Positions 43,142-53,081 of a stretch of 64,000 bases of DNA are shown here, piece after piece. The stretch is from positions 67,001 through 131,000 of the forward strand of contig NZ_CP088273.1 in assembly GCF_020731415.2 (NCBI RefSeq), written 5' to 3'. The notes below the pieces were generated by a model that was given only the letters and a program-made list of their open reading frames with translations, had not been told where the DNA came from and made no database searches. The translations under genes were made by a program, and so were the position numbers. Origin of the DNA: Phyllobacterium sp. T1293 (lineage in GTDB: Bacteria; Pseudomonadota; Alphaproteobacteria; Rhizobiales; Rhizobiaceae). Each line of letters begins with the position of its first letter. Position 1 is the first letter of the stretch.

Positions 43142-43212
43142 CGAGACGTCAAGAAGGGTGCCAAAGGTTGCAACCGGTTGAATTTCAGCACCCCTGTGTA
43201 TGCGGATAGAGA

Positions 43213-44055
43213 ATGACTGACCAATGCCTGACCTTTCGTGACCTTACCCTTGGGTATCGCAGTCACCCGGCGGTTCACCACCTGAATGGTGTGGTTGAGC
43301 GCGGTTCGCTCACGGCTGTCGTTGGTGCGAATGGTTCGGGCAAGTCGACGCTCATGAAGGGCATTGTCGGCGTTCTCAAGCCGATGTCCGGTTCGGTTGT
43401 GGTGGAGAAGGGCGTCCGGGTCGCCTATCTGCCGCAGCAGTCGGAACTTGACCGGTCCTTTCCGGCGCGTGTCATTGATCTTGTTTCGCTCGGGCTTTGG
43501 CCCAAGCGCGGCCTGCTTGGCCGCTTTACATCAGATGATCGAGAGCAGGTTTCCAGGGCTCTGATGGGGGTTGGGCTGGGGGGCTTTGAAAAGCGCCCTA
43601 TCGACAGTCTGTCGGGCGGGCAGTTGCAGCGTGCTCTGTTTGCCCGGGTGCTGGTGCAGGATGCAGACCTGATCCTGCTGGATGAGCCATTCAACGCCAT
43701 TGATGCCAAGACGGTCGGCGATCTCATCGCCCTGATCAAGCGCTGGCATGGCGAGAAGCGCACCATCATGGTCGTTGTGCATGACCTTGATCTGGTGCGG
43801 GAACATTTTCCCGAGACACTGCTGCTGGCGCGCAAGCCCATCGCATGGGGTGCTTCCAAAGAGACGCTTCGCCCTGAGAATCTGCTGCATGCGCGGCAAT
43901 TCCACGAAGCATGGGCGGAAGGTGCGCCCTGGTGTGAGGATGACGAGACATCGTCGCCGGTGGATCATCATGGTCACGATCATGCGCATGGGCATGACCA
44001 CAAGCACCACGCGCATAATGATGATCATGACCGTGACCGCGTGAACGGGGCATGA
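43213..44055 (+). CDS. aztA: Zinc ABC transporter ATP-binding protein
   Basis: A 280-residue ATPase. Walker A VVGANGSGKSTLMKG (about 36-50), signature LSGGQLQRALFARVL and Walker B LILLDEPFNAID are intact. The C-terminus (about 246-275) is a His/Asp-rich tail (DHHGHDHAHGHDHKHHAHNDDHD) that probably binds zinc. It starts the aztABC operon and its stop overlaps the aztB start as ATGA. The name azt, and not znu, is chosen because an AztD-type gene follows. Confidence 0.9.
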   Translation: MTDQCLTFRDLTLGYRSHPAVHHLNGVVERGSLTAVVGANGSGKSTLMKGIVGVLKPMSGSVVVEKGVRVAYLPQQSELDRSFPARVIDLVSLGLWPKRGLLGRFTSDDREQVSRALMGVGLGGFEKRPIDSLSGGQLQRALFARVLVQDADLILLDEPFNAIDAKTVGDLIALIKRWHGEKRTIMVVVHDLDLVREHFPETLLLARKPIAWGASKETLRPENLLHARQFHEAWAEGAPWCEDDETSSPVDHHGHDHAHGHDHKHHAHNDDHDRDRVNGA

Positions 44056-44930
44056 TCCAGACAATGTATGATTTTCTGATTGCGCCCTTTGTCGAATACA
44101 GTTTCATGCAGCGCGCGCTGCTGGGCTCACTTGCCCTGTCATTGAGTTCATGCCCGGTTGGCGTGTTTCTGATGCTGCGCCGTATGAGCCTGACTGGCGA
44201 TGCCATGTCCCATGCCATTTTGCCGGGCGCCGCTGCCGGCTTTCTGCTCTACGGGCTACAGATCGTGCCGATGACCATTGGCGGGCTGATCGCCGGTGTG
44301 ATCGTGGCGCTGGGAGCTGGAGCAGTTTCGCGCTTTACGATCCAGAAGGAAGATGCCTCCATGGCTGCCTTCTATCTGATATCCCTTGCGCTGGGTGTGA
44401 TGATTGTTTCGCTGCGCGGCTCGAATGTCGATCTGATGCACGTGTTGTTTGGCACCGTCCTTGCGCTCAACAATGATGCGTTGAGCCTTATCAGCCTGAT
44501 CTGCGGTGTGAGTATCGTGACCCTTGCCATTTTCTGGCGTGGTCTTGTGGCCGAATGTCTCGACCCGCTGTTCCTGCGCTCGGTCAGCCGCATCGGCACA
44601 CCCGTCCATTTCATCTTTCTGGCGCTGGTTGTGCTTAATCTTGTTGGCGGCTTTCAGGCGCTTGGCACGCTCCTGTCGGTTGGCCTGATGATGCTGCCTG
44701 CCGCAGGAGCGCGTTTCTGGACTGTTCGCGTTGGTCCCATGTGCGCTGCGGCCATTCTCATCGGCATGGCGTCCTGTGTCGCGGGCCTTTTGATTTCCTA
44801 TCACTTTGCCCTGCCATCCGGCCCGGCGATTATTCTTTCCTCGGGAGCGATCTATATCGTTTCCATCCTCATCGGCTCGCGCGGCGTCCTGAACAGCCGC
44901 ATGCGCTCGCACCGCCACAGAACCGCTTAA
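44052..44930 (+). CDS. aztB: Zinc ABC transporter permease
   Basis: A 292-residue permease of the ABC-3 family with eight or nine hydrophobic segments. LMLRRMSLTGDAMSHAILPGAAAGFLL (about 40-66) is the family loop that contacts the ATPase, and VGGFQALGTLLSVGLMMLPAAGARF the later conserved segment. It has a short basic His-containing C-terminus. Coupled to aztA by an ATGA overlap and followed by aztC after 20 bases. Confidence 0.92.
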   Translation: MIQTMYDFLIAPFVEYSFMQRALLGSLALSLSSCPVGVFLMLRRMSLTGDAMSHAILPGAAAGFLLYGLQIVPMTIGGLIAGVIVALGAGAVSRFTIQKEDASMAAFYLISLALGVMIVSLRGSNVDLMHVLFGTVLALNNDALSLISLICGVSIVTLAIFWRGLVAECLDPLFLRSVSRIGTPVHFIFLALVVLNLVGGFQALGTLLSVGLMMLPAAGARFWTVRVGPMCAAAILIGMASCVAGLLISYHFALPSGPAIILSSGAIYIVSILIGSRGVLNSRMRSHRHRTA

Positions 44931-44950
44931 TCACAACAAGGAGACTATCC

Positions 44951-45886
44951 ATGCGCAAAGCTCTTCAATTAGCTACGTCTTTGAGTGTTATACTATTACT
45001 GGGAGCGGGTTCGTCTTCGGCGTTTGCCGCAAATCTGAAAGTTGTTTCCAGCTTTTCCATCATTGAAGATTTCGCCAAGAATGTCGGCGGCGATAAGATT
45101 TCACTGGTCAATCTGGTTGGCCCGAATGGCGACAGCCATGTGTATGAGCCAAAGCCATCGGATGCAGCTGCACTGGTTGGAGCTGATGTGGTTCTGGTCA
45201 ATGGTCTCGGCTTTGAGGGTTTCCTGCCGCGTCTGGTCGAAGCCAGTGGCACCAAGGCGACCATTGTCGAGCTGACCAAGGGTGTTGAGCCTTTGAAGGC
45301 ACAGGAAGAAGAGGGCCATGCGGAAGCTGGTGCCGAACATCACCATGATCACGGCGCTTTCGACCCGCACGCTTTCCAGTCGATTGCCAATGCAAAGATC
45401 TATGTCAAGAACATCATTGATGCCTTTTGCAATGCGGACAAGGCGAACTGCGACACCTACAAGAAGAATGGTTCTGACTATACGAAGAAGCTGGATCAGA
45501 CCGAGGTTGATGTGAAGGCCGGTATTGCTTCCATTCCGGAATCAAAGCGCCTGATCATTACGTCGCATGACGCCTTTGGTTATTTCGAACACGCCTACGG
45601 CCTCAAGTTCCTTGCTCCGGAGGGTCTTTCAACCGATGCAGAGCCTTCAGCTGCTGATGTTGTGGCGCTGATCAAGCAGGTCAAGGAAGACAAGGCTTCG
45701 GCGATCTTCGTGGAAAACATCACCAATCCACGCCTGATCGAGCAGATCGCCAGCGAGACAAAGCTGAAAGTGGGCGGTACGCTGTTTTCCGATGCATTGT
45801 CGGAGCCGGGCGAAGGTGCCAGCACCTATATTGACATGATGCATCACAATATCAGTGCATTCAAAAAGGCCATTATCGGCAGTTGA
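44951..45886 (+). CDS. aztC: Zinc-binding periplasmic protein of the zinc ABC transporter
   Basis: A 311-residue cluster A-I solute-binding protein. The signal peptide ends near SSSAFA, followed by NLKVVSSFSIIEDFAKNVGG. GDSHVYEPKPSD carries the first zinc His (about 61). A short His/Glu loop (EEGHAEAGAEHHHDHGAFDPHAF, about 119-141) includes the second and third ligand region, and ITSHDAFGYFEHAYGL the next. The loop is much shorter than in ZnuA, which fits AztC. AAGGAG lies 8 bases before the ATG. A terminator follows. Confidence 0.92.
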   Translation: MRKALQLATSLSVILLLGAGSSSAFAANLKVVSSFSIIEDFAKNVGGDKISLVNLVGPNGDSHVYEPKPSDAAALVGADVVLVNGLGFEGFLPRLVEASGTKATIVELTKGVEPLKAQEEEGHAEAGAEHHHDHGAFDPHAFQSIANAKIYVKNIIDAFCNADKANCDTYKKNGSDYTKKLDQTEVDVKAGIASIPESKRLIITSHDAFGYFEHAYGLKFLAPEGLSTDAEPSAADVVALIKQVKEDKASAIFVENITNPRLIEQIASETKLKVGGTLFSDALSEPGEGASTYIDMMHHNISAFKKAIIGS

Positions 45887-45897
45887 TGAATTGAATT

Positions 45898-45927
45898 GAA
45901 AAAAGCGGGGATGACTCCGCTTTTTTC
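45898..45927 (+). terminator. Rho-independent terminator after aztC
   Basis: AAAAAAGCGG paired with CCGCTTTTTT around an 8-base loop, immediately upstream of the second Zur-box. Confidence 0.92.
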
Positions 45928-45935
45928 GTTGGCAT

Positions 45936-45956
45936 TAATGTAATGTTATTACATTA
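45936..45956. promoter_or_regulatory. Zur-box upstream of aztD
   Basis: TAATGTAAT-GTT-ATTACATTA, a perfect 9-3-9 inverted repeat that gives aztD and the GTPase gene their own zinc-controlled promoter after the aztC terminator. Confidence 0.88.
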
Positions 45957-45993
45957 TGTATTCAGGACTCCCACGACGCATAAAGGAAGAAGC

Positions 45994-47199
45994 ATGTCAC
46001 GCCATCTGAAAACAGTTCTGCCCCTCGCCATGGCATTTGGCTGTGTTGCAATGTCTGCCCAGGCTGAAGAACAGACCGCCTGGAGATTGTTTGTCTCTGA
46101 CCATGCGGAGCCGACTATTCGCGCGCTAGACCCGCAGACCGGCAAAATCATCGACACGTTCAAGGTGAAAGCGCCGGCTGGCCTATCGCTTTCCGATAGT
46201 GGGAAAACCATTTTTGCCGTTGAGCGGGATGGGGCTGAGGTCGCAATCCTGTCGACGGGGATTGCGGTGGAAGATCACGGCGCCCATGGCGATCTCAAAG
46301 TGGAAGCACCGAAACTGCTCGATCTGAAGCTGGAAGGACAGCGTCCTTCGCATTTTGTCGATCACAACGGCAACATCGCGCAGTTCTTCGATGGTGATGG
46401 CGTGGTGAAGGTTGTCAAGGAGAAGGATGTTCTTGCGGGTAAGAATGACGTTCGCAGCATCAAGCTCGCTTCGCCCCACCATGGTGTCGCCATTTCCTAT
46501 GGAAACACTGTTCTGGTGACTGAGCCACACCCGGAAAAGCCTGTCGATGAACTGCCCGTTGGCATCAAGGTTCTCGGCGGTGACGGTTTCCCCATCGGTT
46601 CGCTGCATGAATGCCCTGATCTGCACGGTGAAGCATCATCAGGCAATATTCTGGCTATCGCCTGCAAGACCGGGTTGCTTCTGGTCAAATCGGGGGAGGG
46701 CGGGCCCGAAATCGAGCATCAGCCCTATTCGAAATCGCTTCCGGATGGAAAAGTCAGCACGCTGCTTGGTGGCAAGGGCCTGCAATATTTCCTCGGCAAT
46801 TACGGCCCGCAGGCGGTGGTGCTGGTTGAACCCGGTAATGCCGATCCGTTCCGCCGGATCGAACTTCCGGCGCGCCGCGTTCATTTTGCCGTGGATTCTT
46901 CGCGCCCGCAATTTGCCTATATCTTTACCGAGGACGGCCAGCTTCACCGGTTGAATGTGGTAACGGCCAAGATCGATAAATCGATCAAGCTGACCGAACC
47001 CTACAGCATGGATGGCCATTGGAGCCTGCCACGCCCGCGCATTGCCGTCACCGGGGATGCCATCATTGTCAGCGATCCGTTGAAGAGCCGTCTGCATGTG
47101 ATCAAAGCGGCTGCATTTGAAAAAGATCGTGAAATCGCGCTCGAAGGCAAACCTTTCAATGTCGTGGCCGTCGGTGGTTCCGGCGAAGTCCACGATTGA
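45994..47199 (+). CDS. aztD: Periplasmic zinc metallochaperone AztD
   Basis: A 401-residue exported protein. The signal peptide ends MSAQAEE. The rest is a beta-propeller-like repeat protein: WRLFVSDHAEPTIRALDPQTGKIIDTF, SLSDSGKTIFAVE, RPSHFVDHNGNIAQFFDG, SPHHGVAISYG and HECPDLHGEASSGNILAIACKTGLLL. Several His and one Cys pair (near 217 and 232) are suited to zinc transfer and a disulfide. AztD is known to pass zinc to AztC in Paracoccus. AAAGGAAGAAGC precedes the ATG at 45994. It has its own Zur-box and is followed by the COG0523 GTPase gene after 57 bases. Confidence 0.9.
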   Translation: MSRHLKTVLPLAMAFGCVAMSAQAEEQTAWRLFVSDHAEPTIRALDPQTGKIIDTFKVKAPAGLSLSDSGKTIFAVERDGAEVAILSTGIAVEDHGAHGDLKVEAPKLLDLKLEGQRPSHFVDHNGNIAQFFDGDGVVKVVKEKDVLAGKNDVRSIKLASPHHGVAISYGNTVLVTEPHPEKPVDELPVGIKVLGGDGFPIGSLHECPDLHGEASSGNILAIACKTGLLLVKSGEGGPEIEHQPYSKSLPDGKVSTLLGGKGLQYFLGNYGPQAVVLVEPGNADPFRRIELPARRVHFAVDSSRPQFAYIFTEDGQLHRLNVVTAKIDKSIKLTEPYSMDGHWSLPRPRIAVTGDAIIVSDPLKSRLHVIKAAAFEKDREIALEGKPFNVVAVGGSGEVHD

Positions 47200-47256
47200 T
47201 CCCATCTGGCCTGCTTTTCTGCGGGGAGGCAGGCCATTCTTTAAAGGGCAATAGCC

Positions 47257-48477
47257 ATGCAAAACACAGCCAATCCCAAACGCCTGCCAGTCACGGTTCT
47301 TTCCGGATTTCTCGGCGCCGGTAAAACCACACTGCTCAATCACATTCTCAACAATCGTGAGGGGCGGCGGGTTGCCGTTATCGTCAATGATATGAGCGAG
47401 GTGAATATCGATGCCGCGCTCATTCGCGACGGCGGCGCGAACCTTTCGCGTACGGATGAGCAACTGGTTGAAATGACCAATGGCTGCATCTGCTGCACGT
47501 TGCGCGATGATCTTCTGCAGGAGGTCGAGAAACTGGCCAAGCAGGGCCGCTTTGACTATCTGCTGATCGAGTCCACGGGCATTTCCGAGCCGCTACCAGT
47601 GGCCTCCACATTCGACTTTCGCGATGAAAACGGTTGCAGCCTTGCCGATGTGGCAAAGCTCGACACGATGGTGACGGTCGTCGATGCGGCCAATCTTTTG
47701 AAGGATTATGCCTCGGCGGATTTTCTGCGGGATCGTGGCGAATCGCTGGGCGATGCGGATAACCGGACACTGGTCGATCTGCTGGTGGACCAGATTGAGT
47801 TTGCCGATGTGATCATTCTCAACAAGATTTCGGATTCATCACTCTATGACCGTGATCTGGCGCGCAAGATCATCCGCGCGCTTAACCCTGATGCAAAGCT
47901 TATCGAGACAGATTTTGCCGAAGTGCCGCTCGATACGGTGCTCAATACAGGCCTGTTTGATTTCGACAAGGCGCAGGAACATCCGCTGTGGTTCAAGGAA
48001 CTGAACGGCTTTGCCGATCATGTGCCGGAGACCGAGGAATATGGGGTCCACTCCTTCGTCTATCGCGAGCGCCGTCCGTTCGATCCGCAGAAACTGCATG
48101 CTTTTCTCGACAAGAGCTGGCCGGGTGTCATCAGGTCAAAGGGCTTCTTCTGGCTGGCGACACGGCCTGATTATGTCGGTGAACTCAGCCAGGCCGGTGC
48201 GCTGGTGCGCGCGGAAAAACGCGGGCTGTGGTGGTCATCCATTCCGCGCAATCGCTGGCCCGAGCATCCGGAATGGCTGCAATCGATGAAGCCTTACCTG
48301 CATAAAATCTGGGGTGATCGGCGGCAGGAGATCGTCTTCATCGGTGTTGACCCGATGAGCGAGGTCCATCTGAGGGCGCAGCTTGATGCCTGCCTTGTCG
48401 ATGCTGAGGAGTTTACGCCCGGCATGTGGGAAGACTTGTTTGATCCGTTTCCCAGCTGGGTGAGGCAAGCCGCCTGA
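47257..48477 (+). CDS. CobW/COG0523-family GTPase, zinc-related (ZigA/ZNG1-like)
   Basis: A 406-residue P-loop GTPase. Walker A is GFLGAGKTT (17-25), the metal-binding CxCC motif is GCICC (about 76-80), and [10 protein letters not shown] and NKIS are the later nucleotide motifs. The C-terminal CobW_C domain (about 255-380) has a Trp-rich [12 protein letters not shown] and a [12 protein letters not shown] end. Placed directly behind aztD with the shared Zur-box, it is a zinc-starvation metallochaperone rather than a cobalamin enzyme. Confidence 0.9.
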   Translation: MQNTANPKRLPVTVLSGFLGAGKTTLLNHILNNREGRRVAVIVNDMSEVNIDAALIRDGGANLSRTDEQLVEMTNGCICCTLRDDLLQEVEKLAKQGRFDYLLIESTGISEPLPVASTFDFRDENGCSLADVAKLDTMVTVVDAANLLKDYASADFLRDRGESLGDADNRTLVDLLVDQIEFADVIILNKISDSSLYDRDLARKIIRALNPDAKLIETDFAEVPLDTVLNTGLFDFDKAQEHPLWFKELNGFADHVPETEEYGVHSFVYRERRPFDPQKLHAFLDKSWPGVIRSKGFFWLATRPDYVGELSQAGALVRAEKRGLWWSSIPRNRWPEHPEWLQSMKPYLHKIWGDRRQEIVFIGVDPMSEVHLRAQLDACLVDAEEFTPGMWEDLFDPFPSWVRQAA

Positions 48478-48594
48478 TTTCGGCCGGATTAATAGGTTTA
48501 AGCCGCGGGAGCATTGAGCAGGAAACGGGACGCTCCTTCGCCGATGGGACACCGGCCAAATCCATCGGGTCCTGCTATTGTTCGATGCTCTCAT

Positions 48595-48634
48595 GTTCCC
48601 GCCCCGTGGTCAGACGGGGCGGGAACACCTTTTT
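48595..48634 (+). terminator. Rho-independent terminator after the COG0523 GTPase gene
   Basis: GTTCCCGCCCCG (48595-48606) pairs perfectly with CGGGGCGGGAAC (48615-48626), followed by ACC and TTTTT. Confidence 0.92.
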
Positions 48635-48658
48635 GAGGTGTTGGGATTAGAGGCGATC

Positions 48659-50221
48659 CTAGATAAAGGCGGCTGTCTCGGTGGGTGAAATCTTCACTTT
48701 GCCGATGTTGCGGCCATCCATTTCGACGATCTCATATTCATAATCATCCACCTTGAGCTTTTCGCCCTGCGCGGGGATGTGGCCGAGATTCCACAGGATA
48801 TAACCGGCAAGTGTCGTATAGCGGTCGCCATCATCAACCAGATCGCGCTCGATCAGGCCGCCGAGACGGCGGATATCGATATAGGCATCAACGACCATGC
48901 TGCCATCTTCCGAACGCTCGAGAACCGGGCTTTCATCCCCTTCATCGGGGAAATCCCCGGCAATTGCCTCAAGGATGTCGGTCGGGGTGACAACGCCTTC
49001 AAACGAGCCGTGCTCATCCAGAACAACGGCCATCTGCACCGTCGTTCCGCGCAACTGCTCCATGACGCGCAGGACATTGGCATTCTCATGCAGGATCAGT
49101 GGCTGGCGCGTGACTTTGTCCCAATCGATCTTGCCGCCATCAAGAATGGCGAACAAAAGGTCTTTTGTCAGGGCAACACCGACAAATTCATCGATCCGGT
49201 CGCGGGCCAGAACGACCCGGCTGTGGGTGAGTGTCCTGATCTCCGCCAGCAATTCCTCGTTGGTCTCGTTAAGATCAAGCCATTCGACTTCGTTGCGCGG
49301 TGACATGATCGAACGCACCGGCCGCTCGACCAGATCAAGCACGCCGCGGATCATTTCCTTTTCTTCCCGGTGGAAGACTTCTCCTGCAGCGGAGTGTTCG
49401 GCGATCACGTCGATCGTATCGGAATGGACACCGTCGCCATTGCGACCGCCACCCAGCAGACGAAGGACCGCACCGGCTGTGCGGTCGCGCAAATCCATCG
49501 AGGTGATACGCTTGTCGCGGTTGCGCCGTCCAAGCTGGTTGGCCGCCTCGATCAGCACCGAGAAGCCGATGGCCGCATAGAGGTAGCCCTTCGGAATGTG
49601 GAAGCCAAAACCTTCGACGATCAGGCTGAAACCGATCATCATGAGGAAGCCAAGGCAAAGGATCACAACTGTCGGATGGCGGCTGACGAAGCTCATCAAT
49701 GGTTTCGACGCAAGCATCATGACGCCCACCGCAATGACAACGGCGATCATCATGACTTCAAGATATTTGACCATGCCGACGGCGGTGATCACGCTATCGA
49801 GCGAGAACACGGCATCGAGCACAACGATCTGGGCGATAACCTGCCAGAACACGGCATGCGCCGCATTGGACTCCTTGGCGGACATATGTCCTTCAAGGCG
49901 TTCATGCAGTTCCATGGTGCCTTTGAACAGCAGGAACATGCCGCCAACAATGAGAATGAGATCACGTCCGGAGAAGCCGAAACCTGCGACGCTGAAGAGC
50001 GGTGTCGTGAGTGTTACCACCCATGAAATCGAGGCAAGCAGTGCAAGACGCATGATCAGCGCCAGCGACAGGCCAACGAGGCGCGCACGGTTGCGCTGGC
50101 TCGGCGGCAGCTTGTCGGCGAGAATGGCGATAAAGACGAGGTTGTCGATCCCGAGTACGATCTCGAGCACGATCAGCGTGGCGAGACCAATCCAGGCATT
50201 GGGGTCGGCAATCCATTCCAT
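48659..50221 (-). CDS. TerC-family membrane protein with CBS pair and CorC/HlyC domain
   Basis: A 520-residue fusion. Residues about 1-240 form a TerC-like membrane domain with seven hydrophobic segments and the metal-site motifs [13 protein letters not shown] and [18 protein letters not shown] domain pair follows (about 295-420; [29 protein letters not shown]), then a CorC/HlyC transporter-associated domain (about 435-515). This is the YoaE/YegH layout. TerC proteins are linked to metal, often manganese, export. AGAAGGAACC precedes the ATG. It is convergent with the zinc cluster and is probably not part of it. Confidence 0.92.
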   Translation of the reverse strand: MEWIADPNAWIGLATLIVLEIVLGIDNLVFIAILADKLPPSQRNRARLVGLSLALIMRLALLASISWVVTLTTPLFSVAGFGFSGRDLILIVGGMFLLFKGTMELHERLEGHMSAKESNAAHAVFWQVIAQIVVLDAVFSLDSVITAVGMVKYLEVMMIAVVIAVGVMMLASKPLMSFVSRHPTVVILCLGFLMMIGFSLIVEGFGFHIPKGYLYAAIGFSVLIEAANQLGRRNRDKRITSMDLRDRTAGAVLRLLGGGRNGDGVHSDTIDVIAEHSAAGEVFHREEKEMIRGVLDLVERPVRSIMSPRNEVEWLDLNETNEELLAEIRTLTHSRVVLARDRIDEFVGVALTKDLLFAILDGGKIDWDKVTRQPLILHENANVLRVMEQLRGTTVQMAVVLDEHGSFEGVVTPTDILEAIAGDFPDEGDESPVLERSEDGSMVVDAYIDIRRLGGLIERDLVDDGDRYTTLAGYILWNLGHIPAQGEKLKVDDYEYEIVEMDGRNIGKVKISPTETAAFI

Positions 50222-50563
50222 TGGGAAGTCGGTTCCTTCTAGGTGATAATATCAGAGCGCAGCATGGCGTGCGGATGCGGCTGGAAAAGACAGCGCAAAT
50301 CCGCCCGCAATGCAGGACAAATCAGATTTTGAGGTGATGAACGGGAGTTGTTGCTGACGCTGCGTGTGCAGAGTCAGCTTGCTTCGCAAGTCCGGACTTG
50401 GAGGCTCTTCAGATTGTTCGTCCGGCATTGATGCGCGGTCAGTCCCTGTTTGACTGGCGTCATTGGTGAAATTTACGGGTGCCAGATGCCGATATAATGG
50501 CAGTCTGTGCCGTCACGTTCAAGAGGATACGGCAAAATTCAGACCGGCGTGGCGAAAATCTGT
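50222..50563. other. Intergenic region upstream of the TerC-type gene
   Basis: About 340 bases with no supported gene. It contains a CTTGC-TTC-GCAAG hairpin running into a perfect 14-base palindrome CAAGTCCGGACTTG (50387-50400). This may be the 3-prime end structure of the DUF924 transcript or a regulatory site of the TerC-type gene. No yybP-ykoY riboswitch signature was found. Confidence 0.45.
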
Positions 50564-51115
50564 CTATCCGGCAAATCCGCCCGCATCGAGAAATGCCTGT
50601 TCTTCCTGTGTGGATTTGCGTCCGAGCAAGGCATTGCGATGGGGGAAACGGCCAAATCGCTGAATAATATCGTAATGTTCGGTGGCCCATGCCAGTTGGC
50701 TCGGTGCCGACGCCGTGTAGAGTTCTACACAGCGCAGTTGCTCCTCAATATTTTCTGAATGCATGAAGGGCAGATAAAGAAAGCCGCGCACCGATGGTTC
50801 GAGCGAGAGATCGTGGCCTTTTTCGAGCGCCTGACCGGCATAATGGCGGGCGAGTGAGTCTGTCGCATACATATGCCCCGTTCCGCGAAAGCAGTTGCGT
50901 GGAAACTGATCGAGCAGGATCATCAGCGCCAATGCGCCTTCGGCAGTTTCAACCCAGCTGTCATGTTCGCGCCGGGCGGCGGCAAAATGCCTGTCGAGAA
51001 AAGTCTGATGAAACGTTTCATCAAAGGCTGCATCCTTCTTGAACCAAGCATCGGGACCGGCCTTGCGCCAGAAGCCGACGATGCTGTCGATGATCGCCTG
51101 ATCGGTTTCAGCCAT
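50564..51115 (-). CDS. DUF924 family protein
   Basis: A 183-residue cytoplasmic helical protein. VGFWRKAGPDAWFKKDAAFDETF, LDQFPRNCFRGTGHMYATDSLA and FLYLPFMHSENIEEQ, and FPHRNALLGRKSTQEEQAFL at the end, are the conserved blocks of DUF924 (TPR-like fold, function unknown). ATG 51115 begins the family core. A longer frame adds 27 residues and would overlap the Kef-type gene, so it is disfavoured. It follows that gene after 25 bases on the same strand. Confidence 0.87.
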   Translation of the reverse strand: MAETDQAIIDSIVGFWRKAGPDAWFKKDAAFDETFHQTFLDRHFAAARREHDSWVETAEGALALMILLDQFPRNCFRGTGHMYATDSLARHYAGQALEKGHDLSLEPSVRGFLYLPFMHSENIEEQLRCVELYTASAPSQLAWATEHYDIIQRFGRFPHRNALLGRKSTQEEQAFLDAGGFAG

Positions 51116-51140
51116 TGTGTTTCTCCCATATTCCGTGTGG

Positions 51141-52985
51141 TCAGTTTGCGCTGTCAGCGGTTTGCGATGCGGGCAGTACGAGGGCCGTTTCCTCATTCAA
51201 AGCCCGGCCCGATTGCCGTGGTTTGATCAGTGGTCCGGGGACCGGCGCATTGCCGCGCATCAGATCGTTGCCGACGCGGATGCCACCTGCAAGTTGCAGG
51301 TCAAGCCGCTCCGCATCGCGGCGGCGCACATCATCGACAATTTCAGCGGCTTCCTCAGGTGAAACGCCAAGGCCAACGAGCGTGTTTTCGCCGAAGGAAA
51401 GCGCGGACTCGAAGGTTTCGCGGATCTGATACTCTACCCCGGCCTTGATGAGCGACAATGTATTGCCGCGATCAAAGGAGCGCGCATAGACCTGCACGAG
51501 TGGGTATTCCGCCTTGATATTCTGGGCGATGGCAAGAATCGTGTCTGCCTTGTCGACGCAGATCAGGACAGCCTGAGCGCGACCCGCACCGGCGGCATGC
51601 AGAATGTCGAGCCGCGTGCCGTCGCCGTAATAGACCTTGAAGCCGAATTCCGACGCGGCCTGGATCATTTCAACATCATTGTCGATGATCGAAACATCGA
51701 CACCGCGTATCAGCAAGGGCTGGCACGCGATCTGGCCGAACCGGCCGAAGCCGATTATCAGCACGCTGCCCGAAAGGCCATCGGCGACATCCACACCATC
51801 AAGCGACTGTTTTTCACGCGGCAGAATATAGCGCAGGCCAATGATGGCGATGGGGGTGAGCACCATGGAAATGATGATGATCGCCGTCAGCATGGCGTTG
51901 GCCCGGCCATCAAGAATGCCAACAGATGTGGCGGTGGAATAAAGCACGAAGGCAAATTCGCCGCCCTGCGCCATGACAATGGCGCGCTCCAGCGCTTCCG
52001 AATGGCTGGATTGCATCAGGCGGGCGACGATGTAGATCGCGATGGCTTTTACGACCATGAAGGCGACCACATAGAAAAGGACAGTCTGCCAGTTTGCCGC
52101 GACAACGCTGAGGTCCAGCGACATGCCGACCGCAAGGAAAAACAGACCAAGCAGGATGCCGCGGAAAGGTTCCACATCGGCTTCAAGCTGATGCCGGAAA
52201 GTGGATTCGGACAGGAGCACGCCAGCGAGAAATGCGCCCATCGCCATGGAGAGGCCGCTGACCTGCATGACCAGTGCGGCACCCAGCACCACGAGCAGGG
52301 CGGCGGCGGTCATGACTTCACGGGCGCGGGATTGGGCGAGAAAGCCGAACAGGGGGTTGAGCAGATAACGTCCCGCCACGATAATGCCAATGACCGCGCC
52401 AACGCCGATGCCAATATCCATCCAGCGCAGGCCGGTGGGCGGCGCATCCGTTGCGGCAATGGGTGCAAGAAAGGCGACGAGGGCGAGCAGCGGCACGATG
52501 GCAAGGTCCTCCAGCAGGAGGATCGAGACCATGCGCTGGCCTTTTGTGCTTGAGATTTCGCCGCGCTCCTCCAGCAATTGCATGACAATGGCGGTGGATG
52601 TCAGGACAAAACCAGCGCCAGCAACAAAGGATATGGCGACGGGAAAGCCGGTGGCGATGCCGACACCGGTCAAAAGAAGCGCGCAGACGCCGACCTGCAA
52701 GGCACCAAGGCCAAAAATTTCCTTGCGCAGACCCCAGAGCCGGGAGGGCTGCATTTCGAGGCCAATGATGAACAGGAACATGACCACGCCAAGTTCGGCG
52801 ACATGCAGGATCGTTTGCGGGTCGGAGAAGAATTTGAGGCCGAAGGGGCCGATCACCAGACCGGCAGCGAGATAGCCAAGGACGGAGCCAAGCCCCAGCC
52901 GCTTGAACACGGGTACGGCAATGACACCCGCACCCAGAAGCACAACGGCACTGAGAAGATCCGGTCCATGAAGCTCCGCCGCCAT
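51141..52985 (-). CDS. Kef-type potassium/proton antiporter, CPA2 family with RCK domain
   Basis: A 614-residue antiporter. About twelve hydrophobic segments (1-385) include LEMQPSRLWGLRKEIFGLGALQV and the ion-site motif VLTSTAIVMQLLEERGE. A regulatory TrkA-N/RCK domain follows (about 405-530) with the nucleotide motif GSVLIIGFGRFGQIACQPLL, then a C-terminal cytoplasmic extension of about 80 residues. This is the KefB/KefC layout. No kefF or kefG ancillary gene lies nearby. Potassium efflux under electrophile stress is the family role. Confidence 0.92.
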   Translation of the reverse strand: MAAELHGPDLLSAVVLLGAGVIAVPVFKRLGLGSVLGYLAAGLVIGPFGLKFFSDPQTILHVAELGVVMFLFIIGLEMQPSRLWGLRKEIFGLGALQVGVCALLLTGVGIATGFPVAISFVAGAGFVLTSTAIVMQLLEERGEISSTKGQRMVSILLLEDLAIVPLLALVAFLAPIAATDAPPTGLRWMDIGIGVGAVIGIIVAGRYLLNPLFGFLAQSRAREVMTAAALLVVLGAALVMQVSGLSMAMGAFLAGVLLSESTFRHQLEADVEPFRGILLGLFFLAVGMSLDLSVVAANWQTVLFYVVAFMVVKAIAIYIVARLMQSSHSEALERAIVMAQGGEFAFVLYSTATSVGILDGRANAMLTAIIIISMVLTPIAIIGLRYILPREKQSLDGVDVADGLSGSVLIIGFGRFGQIACQPLLIRGVDVSIIDNDVEMIQAASEFGFKVYYGDGTRLDILHAAGAGRAQAVLICVDKADTILAIAQNIKAEYPLVQVYARSFDRGNTLSLIKAGVEYQIRETFESALSFGENTLVGLGVSPEEAAEIVDDVRRRDAERLDLQLAGGIRVGNDLMRGNAPVPGPLIKPRQSGRALNEETALVLPASQTADSAN

Positions 52986-53081
52986 TTTATCTCCCGCTGT
53001 TGATGGTGTTGCTGACCAGCAGAGGTAAAGCGGGATGGATTGGCAAGCAAGTGGTTTGAGGCTTGGGGGGTGAACGCTGGC

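Noticed and set aside
43213..45886. Naming the zinc transporter znuCBA
   Set aside because: The gene order, the short His loop in the binding protein and the AztD-type gene directly downstream fit aztABCD better.
50222..50563. Manganese (yybP-ykoY) riboswitch before the TerC-type gene
   Set aside because: TerC-family genes often follow this riboswitch in other bacteria, but its conserved core could not be found here on the minus strand.
51597..52553. Antisense open frame of 318 codons opposite the Kef-type antiporter gene
   Set aside because: Composition (His, Asp, Gln-rich) is the mirror of a membrane protein and no ribosome binding site or family match supports it.
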